From the NCBI GenBank assembly GCA_016938835.1, contig JAFGTW010000026.1, positions 1 through 41,455 on the forward strand: a stretch of DNA of 41,455 nucleotides, written 5' to 3'. Below, one piece after another: positions 6,813 to 16,800 of the stretch. Position 1 is the stretch's first letter, and every line of letters starts with the position of its first letter. The stretch comes from Patescibacteria group bacterium (GTDB lineage Bacteria > Patescibacteriota > Patescibacteriia > Patescibacteriales > UBA12465). Position numbers and translations under genes: made by a program. The notes beneath the pieces are model-generated. The model saw only the letters and a list, made by a program, of their open reading frames with translations. It did not search any database and was not told where the DNA came from.

Positions 6813-9239
6813 ATGTATGATTATCTCAAAATAGAAAAAAAATGGCAACAGCAATGGGTAGAAAGTAATTTATATCAAGTAAAAGAAGATAAGGCTAAAC
6901 CTAAATATTATGTGCTTGATATGTTTCCTTATCCTTCTGGTGATGGCTTACATGTGGGTCATCCAAAAGGATATATTGCTACTGATATTATTGCACGAAA
7001 ACGAAGCATGGAAGGCTTTCAAGTTCTTCATCCGATGGGTTGGGACGCTTTTGGCTTGCCAGCAGAAAATTATGCCCTTAAGAATAAGGTACATCCACGT
7101 GTCGCTGTAGAAAAAAATATTATTAATTTTAAACGCCAATTAAGCTTGCTTGGCTTTTCTTATGACTGGAGCAGAGAAATAAATACTACTGATCCTGCAT
7201 ATTATCGTTGGACACAATGGGCTTTTTTGCAAATGTGGCACAAAGGTTTAGCTTATGAATCATTTGCTCCTATTAATTGGTGTCCTTCTTGTCAGACCGG
7301 TTTAGCTAATGAAGATTTAGATGATGGTTGTTGTGAGCGTTGCGGGACTCTAGTAGAACAAAAACCAATGCGCCAGTGGGTCTTAAAAATTACTGATTAT
7401 GCCGATCGTTTATTAAATGATTTAGATAAATTACCTGATTGGGAAGAAGCAATTAAGGAAATGCAACGTAATTGGATTGGACGTAGCGAGGGGGCGGAAA
7501 TTAAATTTAAAATTAAGAATACAACAGCTAATATTACTGTTTTTACTACTCGCCTTGATACAATTTTTGGTTGTACCTATGTGGTTTTAGCTCCAGAAAA
7601 TGAATTGTTGCAGAATTTGAAAGATAAGATAAAAAATTGGGCGGAAGTGGAAAAATATATTGAAGAAGTAAAAAATAAAACTGATTTACAGCGTACGGAT
7701 TTAAATAAAGAAAAAACAGGGGTCGTTTTAGAAGGAGTTAAGGCTATTAATCCCTTTAATCAAGAGGAAGTGTTGGTTTATGCGGCAGATTATGTTTTAA
7801 ATTCTTATGGCACTGGCGCAGTAATGGCAGTACCGGCTCATGATGACAGAGATTTTGCTTTTGCGATTAAACATAATTTATTAATTCGTCGCGTAATTAC
7901 TGATGAAACCGAAGACGACTTAGACGAAGCTTTCACTAATGATGGCAAATTAATTAAATCTGGAGAATTTTCTGGGTTAAATTCAGCCGAAGCACGTCAA
8001 AAAATGTCTGATTATTTAGAAAAAAATGATGTCGGACAGAAAAAAATTAATTATAAAATTAAAGATTGGGTATATTCTCGTCAACGGTATTGGGGAGAAC
8101 CAATTCCTCTGATTCATTGTAAAAAGTGCGGAGTAGTGGCAGTCCCAGAGAGTGATTTGCCGGTTGTTTTGCCGGAGGTCAAAAGCTATGAACCAACCGG
8201 AACAGGAGAGTCGCCTTTAGCGGCGATTACTGATTGGGTAAATGTTGACTGTCCTCAATGTGGTGCTAAGGCAAAAAGGGAAACAAACACCATGCCTCAA
8301 TGGGGAGGTTCTTGTTGGTATTATCTACGTTATCTTGATCCCAAAAATGAGCAAGCTTTAGTAGCAAAGGATAAAGATAAATATTGGTCGCCGGTGGATC
8401 TGTATGTAGGTGGAGCCGAACATGCTACTCGTCATCTTATTTATGCTCGTTTTTGGCATAAGTTTTTATTTGATATTGGTGTTGTTAGTCATGAAGAGCC
8501 TTTTACTAGTTTAAAACACGTAGGTTTAATTATGGGGGAGGATGAACGTAAAATGAGTAAGCGCTGGGGCAATGTTATTAATCCTGATGATATGGTTGAA
8601 CGCTTTGGTGCTGATGCTTTGCGCGTTTATGAGATGTTTATGGGTCCTTTTGATCAGGCGGCGGCTTGGAATACTAATGGCTTATCCGGAACAAGAAAGT
8701 TTTTAGAAAAAGTGAATCTTATTTTTGATAGCAGGGAGGACTTACCTTTTAAAGAGGATAAAACTATTGTTGCGCTTTTACATAAAACTATTAAAAAAGT
8801 TTCCGAAGATATTGATGATTTTCATTTCAACACAGCTATTTCCGCCTTAATGATTTTGGTTAATGGTATTAGCGAATACAGGCAAATAAATAAAGCCCTC
8901 CCTTTAAATAAGGAACAGTTGGCTTTGTTTCTAAAACTTTTATCTCCACTAGCTCCACATTTAAGCGAGGAATTATGGGAGAAAATAGGGCAGGCGGAGA
9001 GTATTTTTCTTTCCAGTTGGCCAAAGTATGACGAAAAATTAATTAAAGACGAAATTATAACTTATATTGTTCAAGTTAATGGTAGGCTAAGAGCTCAACT
9101 TGAGATGCCAGCTGATGCTACGGAAAGAGAAGTGATTGATCGTGCTCAAGCAGAAGTTGGAGTTATTAAATGGCTAGAGGGAAAGGAAATTAAAAAAATC
9201 ATTTTTGTGCCCGGTAAATTAGTTAATTTTGTGGTTTAA
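6813..9239 (+). CDS. leuS: Leucyl-tRNA synthetase
   Basis: An 808-residue class I aminoacyl-tRNA synthetase charging tRNA-Leu. HVGH at 47-50 in PYPSGDGLHVGHPKGY is the HIGH motif; KMSKR at 580-584 is the second ATP-binding motif. A Cys-rich zinc-ribbon insert lies at ~157-178. The CP1 editing domain is present, with TTRLDTIFG and AVPAHDDRDF. A second CxxC pair set follows before the catalytic core resumes. Length is normal for bacterial LeuRS. No Shine-Dalgarno precedes the ATG; the stop is 3 nt from rsmA. Confidence 0.97.
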   Translation: MYDYLKIEKKWQQQWVESNLYQVKEDKAKPKYYVLDMFPYPSGDGLHVGHPKGYIATDIIARKRSMEGFQVLHPMGWDAFGLPAENYALKNKVHPRVAVEKNIINFKRQLSLLGFSYDWSREINTTDPAYYRWTQWAFLQMWHKGLAYESFAPINWCPSCQTGLANEDLDDGCCERCGTLVEQKPMRQWVLKITDYADRLLNDLDKLPDWEEAIKEMQRNWIGRSEGAEIKFKIKNTTANITVFTTRLDTIFGCTYVVLAPENELLQNLKDKIKNWAEVEKYIEEVKNKTDLQRTDLNKEKTGVVLEGVKAINPFNQEEVLVYAADYVLNSYGTGAVMAVPAHDDRDFAFAIKHNLLIRRVITDETEDDLDEAFTNDGKLIKSGEFSGLNSAEARQKMSDYLEKNDVGQKKINYKIKDWVYSRQRYWGEPIPLIHCKKCGVVAVPESDLPVVLPEVKSYEPTGTGESPLAAITDWVNVDCPQCGAKAKRETNTMPQWGGSCWYYLRYLDPKNEQALVAKDKDKYWSPVDLYVGGAEHATRHLIYARFWHKFLFDIGVVSHEEPFTSLKHVGLIMGEDERKMSKRWGNVINPDDMVERFGADALRVYEMFMGPFDQAAAWNTNGLSGTRKFLEKVNLIFDSREDLPFKEDKTIVALLHKTIKKVSEDIDDFHFNTAISALMILVNGISEYRQINKALPLNKEQLALFLKLLSPLAPHLSEELWEKIGQAESIFLSSWPKYDEKLIKDEIITYIVQVNGRLRAQLEMPADATEREVIDRAQAEVGVIKWLEGKEIKKIIFVPGKLVNFVV

Positions 9240-9242
9240 TGT

Positions 9243-10097
9243 ATGGAAAATATTGCTGCTAAAACTAAAGAATTATGTCGTATTTATGAAATTAAACCCG
9301 CTCGTAGTAAGGGGCAGAATTTTTTAATTAACGAAGGTATTTATCAAGCAATTATTAATGCCGCTCAAATAAAAAAAGAGGATACAGTTTTAGAGGTTGG
9401 GCCTGGTCTGGGGTTTTTAACAGCAGCATTATCAAAAAAAGCGGCGCGAGTAGTGGCAGTTGAGCTTGATGATAAATTGGCTGGTATTTTAACTATTGCT
9501 ATTGATTCTCAAGACGTAGAAAACGTAGAAATAATTAATCAAGATATTTTAAATTTTAATCCAGCTGAACATTTTGGAGAAGATGAAGAATATAGTGTGG
9601 TTGCAAATTTACCATATAATATTACTTCTATATTTTTGAGAACTTTTTTAACTTCAGCTCGTCCGCCTAAATCTTTAGTGTTAATGTTGCAAAAAGAAGT
9701 AGCGGAAAGGATTATTACTACCGCTCCTGATATGACTATGCTGTCTTTATCAGTACAATATTACGGACAACCTAATATTATTAAAATTGTACCTTCCTCT
9801 GATTTTTGGCCAGCGCCAGAGGTGGATAGTGCTATTTTGCATTTTTCCTATGATCGTCCACGCCCAACACCTGAATCTTTAATGGAAGCTAAACATTTTT
9901 TTCGTATTGCTCGTATTGGTTTTAGTGCTAAGCGCAAAATGTTGAAAAATAATTTGCAAGGTGGGTTAAAAATAGGCGCTGATGAGGTAGAAAAAGCCTT
10001 GCTCAATGCCAATATTAATTTAAAGGCTCGGGCGGAAGATTTAAGCTTAGAACAGTGGCAACTTTTAGTTGCTAGCATCACTCCTTTTATGTTATAA
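9243..10097 (+). CDS. rsmA: 16S rRNA dimethyladenosine transferase (RsmA/KsgA)
   Basis: A 284-residue SAM-dependent methyltransferase that dimethylates two adjacent adenines in helix 45 of 16S rRNA during small-subunit maturation. The N-terminus has GQNFLIN. The SAM-binding motif I is LEVGPGLGFLT; VAVELD is motif II; NQDIL is motif III; ANLPYNITS is the catalytic motif IV. A helical C-terminal domain follows. Length is typical. Last of three tightly packed housekeeping genes; its substrate SAM is made by metK at 27905. Confidence 0.96.
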   Translation: MENIAAKTKELCRIYEIKPARSKGQNFLINEGIYQAIINAAQIKKEDTVLEVGPGLGFLTAALSKKAARVVAVELDDKLAGILTIAIDSQDVENVEIINQDILNFNPAEHFGEDEEYSVVANLPYNITSIFLRTFLTSARPPKSLVLMLQKEVAERIITTAPDMTMLSLSVQYYGQPNIIKIVPSSDFWPAPEVDSAILHFSYDRPRPTPESLMEAKHFFRIARIGFSAKRKMLKNNLQGGLKIGADEVEKALLNANINLKARAEDLSLEQWQLLVASITPFML

Positions 10098-10146
10098 TTT
10101 TAGTAATCTGGTTTTTATCGGCTATTTATAAAATGCTAAGATTAAT

Positions 10147-10785
10147 ATGTCTGAGAACTCAAATAATGAAGACCTAAATAATGAGAATCGTGTCTCATTT
10201 TTAAAAAGTTTACCCAAGCCTCAACGGATTGCCTTTTTAAGTCTGTCTGTTATTAGCTTGGGTATTATTATTTTGTGGATTTGGCAATTTAATAATCGTA
10301 TTAATAGCCCATTTTATGTAGCAGATAATACGCAGAATGATAATCAAGTTAATGTTAGTGAATTTGAAACAGCGTTATTAAATTTTGACACTGATAGTGA
10401 TGGTTTAACTGATAATGAGGAACGAAATTTATATGGAACGTCGCCTTATTTAGAGGATACTGATAGTGATGGTATTTTTGATAGAGTAGAAATAGAACAG
10501 GGTACAGATCCTAATTGTGCTACGGGGCAGAATTGTAATGGTGAAATTGAGGTAGTGGCTAACGATGTTGTCGTTAGTGCTCCAGTAGTTTTACCTAATA
10601 ATAATGCTTTAGGGGATAGTGCAAATACTGATAGTTTAGAATTAATGATGTCTGGTCAAGCTGATGTTGCTCAGTTAAGAGCTTTATTATTAGATAGTGG
10701 TGCTGATCCAATAATGTTAGAGCAGTTAAGTGATGAGGAGTTATTAAAAACTTATCAAGAAATGTTGGTTGGGCAAAGCCAATGA
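10147..10785 (+). CDS. Membrane-anchored protein with Ca-binding DxDxDG repeats
   Basis: A 212-residue protein, not assigned to a named family. The polar N-terminus is followed by one TM helix at about 27-47. Residues ~78-118 hold two thrombospondin-type-3-like repeats, DTDSDGLTDNEE and DTDSDGIFDRVE, each the pattern of an extracellular Ca2+-binding loop. An acidic, low-complexity C-terminal part follows. It should therefore sit on the outer face of the membrane. It is 38 nt upstream of the giant cysteine-rich gene on the same strand and may be co-transcribed with it. A role as its anchor or partner is a guess from position only. Confidence 0.7.
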   Translation: MSENSNNEDLNNENRVSFLKSLPKPQRIAFLSLSVISLGIIILWIWQFNNRINSPFYVADNTQNDNQVNVSEFETALLNFDTDSDGLTDNEERNLYGTSPYLEDTDSDGIFDRVEIEQGTDPNCATGQNCNGEIEVVANDVVVSAPVVLPNNNALGDSANTDSLELMMSGQADVAQLRALLLDSGADPIMLEQLSDEELLKTYQEMLVGQSQ

Positions 10786-10823
10786 TTTAAATAATTTTTA
10801 TTTAGAAGTTTAATTGAAAACTT

Positions 10824-13800
10824 ATGCATAATAGACCAAAAGTTTCCATTAAATGGCATAAATTTGGAACGATTTTTATGTTGCTGATTTTAGTCAGTTC
10901 TTTTTTTATGTTATCGCCTAAACCCGTTCAGGCGCAGATTGACTTTAATCAAGCGGTGAATAATATTTTAACACCTGTTTGGGACTGGCTAAAAAAAGCT
11001 TATGAAAAAGGTGGGGCCGCTGCTTTTCAAAAAACAGTAAGAACAGCTTTAAATAAGGTCGCTTATGATACCGCTACTTGGCTTGGTTCGGGAGGTGAAG
11101 GTCAGAAACCGATGTTTGTTACTCAGGGTTGGGGTGATTATTTAGCTCAAATTGGTGATGAGGCGGCTGGGCAATTTATTGAAGAAGCGGTTAATAATTG
11201 GAATCGTAGTATTCAGAAAGATAAAAGTGTAGACCAGTGTGATGTGAATTTTTCTGATTGCATTTATACTTGTGCGGATGAAGAGGCTGAAAAATTAGAT
11301 GATTGTAATAATAATTGTCTTGCTACTTATAATACTTGTATTAATTCTGCTAATGGTGGCGGAACCGTGTTGACTGGACGTGATGGTGTAACTAGCGTGC
11401 AAGCGGTAAATACTGTGGCGGTTTGTCAGCCATCTTCAATTGATGCTAAGTTAAAAATTTCTCTCGGTTTGGTTGACTACAATCGTCCGCAAGCGCCAAA
11501 TTGTAGTGCTTCAGAATTGGTGGCTAATTGGTCTGATGCGGCTGAACGCATGGTTGCTTTTAAGAGTCCAGATTTTTTAGATAATTTTTCTAATATTTTT
11601 AATCCAGTATCAAATGATTTAGGTATTTTTGCATCTTTACGTACCGACATGACTAAGAAAATGGAGACTTCGACTAAAATTAGTGAAACTAAGTTAATAG
11701 CTGATGGTGGTTTTTTGGATATGCAAGATATAGCTGGTAATTTAGTGGGTATGCCTGGCGACGCTGAAACTAAGAAGGAAATTTCTGATCAGAACTATAT
11801 TAGCAATATGGCTACTTTTTCTGGGGATGCCTTAATTGATGCTGCTAACGTTTTTTTAAATCAGCTCGCTCTTTCCGCTTATAGTAAGTTCATGAGTAAT
11901 TTGGGTAAAAAGGCAACTAGCAATAACAACAACTCTTTTACTAACGCTAGTTATGATCCCAACATTCGTTATGGAGAAACAGCTGTTAAAGAGAGCGCTG
12001 CTAGTATTATTGAGCCAGATTTTGGAGTGCGGGCTGACTATGACATTTTAACTTCTTTAAGTATTTGTCGTGATCACAACAATCCTGGACCAACAGAGTG
12101 TGTTATTGACGATAAATTAATGCAGGCAGTAACAGAAAAAAAGACAGTGGCAGAAGCAATTCAGGATGGATATTTGCATAAAAACTGGTTATTCACTGCT
12201 GATTATCGTGACACTAGTTATAGTTTACGTAATTTGGAAATAATGCGTAAATATCGCTTGATTCCGGTTAGCTGGGAAGTGGCTGCTGCTTCTAACAAAG
12301 ATGCAAGTTTAATTGATCTTGTTTCTTGTTTTAGTGCTAATGATGAATATAATGAATATAGTTCAAATTTTAATGTAAATGATCAAAGTTGGTGTCGTAA
12401 TTTGGTTGATCCTAATTGGGTTTTAAAGGCTCCTCTTAATTATTGTGCCAAACAAGGCTTTAGTGCTCAGATTCTTGATACCTCTTTTATTACTGTTGGT
12501 GTTGAAGGTCAGCCTGATACGATTCAAATTACTCGAGCTGATGATTATTGTGCTGATGAGCAGAGTTGTATTCAAGAAAGAGCGGATGGTAGTTGCGAAG
12601 CTTATGGTTACTGCCAGTCAGAACGCCGTACTTGGAACTTTGATTCTAATTCTTGTGAGCCTATTGATAATACTTGCAGCGCTTTTATTAACGTAAATAG
12701 TAATCAGCGCATAGCTTATTTAGAAAATACTTTAGATTACGCCGATTGTAATGCTGATTCAGTTGGTTGTAAGCGTTATTCTCTTTTTGGTCTGTATGAT
12801 CAAGTAACTTCACAGGTTGATTGGTCTGAAAATACTAGGGATAATACTTATTTTAATGGTAATTTAAGTTCTTGTTCTTCGACTGACGAAGCCTGTACTG
12901 AAATGATAAGAGTAAAACCGGGCTGGGGCTTAAATTTAATTATGGGCGCTGATTTTGTCGATGATAATATTGGTGACAGTTTGGTTGATTCTCAAATTAA
13001 TAACTATTGGAATATTTGGTCAACCGGTAATAAGGAGGCTAGAATTATTGATTCTTTTGAGTTAGACACTAATTCTAATGGTAAAGCTTTATTTATAACT
13101 TCTAGAGATAATGAATCTCCTAATAAAACTATTGGCGTTTTTTCTAATAATGCTATGCCTTTAGTGCCGAAAAACTTTAATGTTTTGCCAGATGAGACCT
13201 ATACTTTAAGCGCTGATGTTTATTTGCAAGAAGGAGCACAAGTATCTCTTGTTTTAGGCAATGATTATGTAGCAACAGTAGACACTAGAGATAAGAATGT
13301 TTGGCGCCATTTATCAGTTACTCGTAATTTAAAAGATAAGCCTTTATCTGAGATGTCATTTTTGGTGATTGGTGCTAGTGGCAGCGCTGAAACTCAAGTA
13401 TCCTTTGCGGTTAGAAATATGAAATTGGAAATAACATCTTGGGATTCTGGTTTTTCCAGTTATGGTAATTTTAAGACCTATGAGCGAGTAATCCCTCCAT
13501 ATTTAGAGGATACTTGTTATATTGATGCTAATTCCAGTAGTCCAGATTATCGTTTGCGGGCTGACGCTCCTGCAGTTTGTGATAATTATGCCCGTCAATG
13601 TAATCAAGATGAGGTTGGTTGTGAAAGTTATCAAGAAGCTAACACTGGTTTTAAAGTGGCCGCGCAGGTAGTTTCATCGGATTATTGTGACGCTACTTGT
13701 AATGGTTATGATCTGTATGTTGCTAAGGAAAGTAATTTTTATTCTCCTTATATAGAAAAATTGATTCCTCAAAATAGTACTAGTTGTAGTGCAGAAGCAG

Positions 13801-16800
13801 TTGGTTGTAGTTCTTTCACTAATCTTGACGAAGTAGCCGCTGGTGGTGAGGGGCAAGAATATTATACTCAACTAAAACAATGTATTAAGCCAGGGATTGA
13901 TTGCGCTGATTTTTATACTTGGGTAGGAACAGAAGAGAGTGGTTATCAGTTGAAATCCTTGTCTCTTAAAAAAGATGTAAATGGCAATCCATCTGTAACT
14001 TCTAATGATTCAGCTTTATGTAATCAGGAAATTTTTAATTTAACTCCAAGCGATCCCAAATTTAATTCAGATTGCCGTCAGTTCTATAATAAGGCTGGTA
14101 ATATTTCTTATCATTTATCTGCCAATACTATTACTTGTTCAGAAAATTGTCATGCTTATCGCTTAACTGAAAATAATATTGATGCGACTATTACTAGTAG
14201 TTTCTATTGTAGAGGTGCTAATTCTTGGATTACTAAAAATAATGAAAGTAGTAATAGTTTCTGGAATACTGAAAATAATACTTGTTATGTTTGTAAAAAT
14301 GGAGGTATATGGAGTAGTCAAGATCAAGCTTGTATTTATCAGGCTATTCCAGACGAAAGCAAGTCTTGTACATTTCAACAGAATGGTTGTCGCGAATATA
14401 ATGGTAGTTTGGGTAATAATATACAGATGCTTGCTGCCTATAGTTTTGAAATGGGTCTCGATGGCTGGGAGGGGCAGTGTGGCGATGCTGCTGTTAGTTC
14501 ACAAGTTGTGAATGTAAATAATGGTCATTCATTATATTATGATCGTCTTGCTACACAGACAACGGAATGTGACAGTAACGCTAGCTTTGCTCATATCCGC
14601 CGTATAATAGGCGCTAGCGTTACATCAGGTGATGCTTATAATGTTAAATTTACTGCTAGTGCCAGTGCTGCTACTAATGTACGCCTGGCATTAATGAATG
14701 GACAGGGCGATATTTCTTACTTTAATGTTACTGAAAGGAATTCTAATGGAAATTTTGTTGTGCCGGGAGACAATGAATGGCGTAGTTATGAATTAAATTT
14801 GGTTTCATTGGATCATGAGATTGATGATAACGAGTCTTTAATTATAATTGCTGATAAAGATTTTTATTTAGATAACATGGTTTTAACAGCCATTAATGAT
14901 CGTTATTATTTAATAAAAGATAGTAGTACCATTCCAGATGTTTGTTTCTATGACTTATTGGATAATTATCAGGGACCTGATTATAATTTAGGTTGTTCAT
15001 TGTATTATAATCGTGCTGGTAATAGTAATTATTTGCGTCAATTTAGTAAACTTTGTCAGGATTCAGCCGTTGGATGTGAATTAATGATTAGCACGGCTAA
15101 TTATAATGATTATAAGTCTGGTATTTGGCAGGACACCAATAATAATGGTTTTTGTGATAGTGATGAAAATGGGTGCGTGGAGGTTGCTGGTGATAGTTTT
15201 TCTTATGTAATTTATGACGAGAATAAGCGTTGCAACAGTGCTGATTTAGGTTGTTCTCGTCTGGGAGAATCTTCAACCGGCGGTAATAGCTTTGATTGGA
15301 GTGATGTCTTTAAGAAAAATAATCCTAATAATTACGACAGAATTTTATGTGCAGCTGATGATGCTGGTTGTGAGGCCTGGCAATATGTTGATGGTTCCGG
15401 TATTTCTTATTTTAAAAATCCTGGCAGTGATGCTTGTGTTTATCGTATTAGTTCAGATCCAACTAAACAAGGGAAATCTTGGTATAAAGTGCCAGTTAAG
15501 CGTTGCGACTTAAATGATAGCGGCTCAATTGATGGCACTGAAAAAAATCAGTCTATTTGTGCAACTGATAATGATTGCGCTAATAATAGTCAGTGTTTAA
15601 TTGATAACAATGACTATGATTGTCCGACATCATACTTTAAGACTTTTGGTTTTGGTGGAGGGGGTAATCAAGTTCCAGTTCCTTCAGAGTCAGCCGCTTT
15701 ATGTAGCGCGGCATCTTCTGGCTGTAGCGAATATATTGATCCGGTTAGCGCCTTTTCTGCTAATTTGATTATTGATCCGACCTTAGAGAGCTTTGGTGGC
15801 GTTTGGAATGGTAGTCCTCTTAAGCAGACAGTCACAATCCAGCCTAATAAACTTTATATACTGTCCATTGATAATCCTTCTGATTTGGCAACAATTAGTT
15901 CCGATGTTGAACTTCAGTTACCGGTGGGAGTTTCTATTTTGCAAGAAGATAATAATTTAAGTGCTTCTACTTATACAAGTTTAATTATTCCTAAGACAGA
16001 ACCACGCAAGAGAATTATTTTTCATTCTCGCACAAACACGTCGGCGGTTATAAGTGGCGCAGCGAAGACCTATGAGGTGCAATTGAAGGAGGTTATTTTA
16101 GATTATCAGTTTCAACAAAATATTGATAAAACTAGTTGTAATGGTTTGGTAAATTTTGATAATGGCTGTATTCTCTTTAATGAGCGTTCAATTAATGGTG
16201 CTCAAGGCTTATTATCTTTAAGCGGCGGCTGGGATGCGGCTGCTAGTACAGACGGAAATCCACCAAGTTTATGTAATGGTGATAATTGTAGTGCGAATCA
16301 ATTAATAAAAGTACGTCCAAATCGCGTTTGCGCTTCTTGGTTGGATTGTTTAACCTATGCAGTTAATCCTGAAACCCAAGAAAAAACTTGTTATGCCTTA
16401 GGTATTTGTAACCAGTTAAATGATAAGAATGAATGTAGTAATTTCTTAGAATCTGATGATGTACAATTAGGCAGCACGAATGCAAATATTGGTAAATTAA
16501 CTGGATATTCTGTTTTGGATCAATATAATTTAGCTGCCATGAAAGAGGTGGGCTTAAATACTAATGCTCATTACAATTTTGAGTCAGCTACTCAAGCATT
16601 GGATTGTAAGAGTGATAATGGCGGATCATGTGTTTTTGAAAATAATTTGTCGTCTGATAGTATTATTAATTCACCAGATAATGCACCAACTGATTATCCG
16701 GCCGAAGGTAAGACCTATTTGCGTGTTATGGCTGGTCAACAAATATCGCCACATTCTATTAATTCTCCTATTATTGTTCAACCGGGGAAAGATTATTATT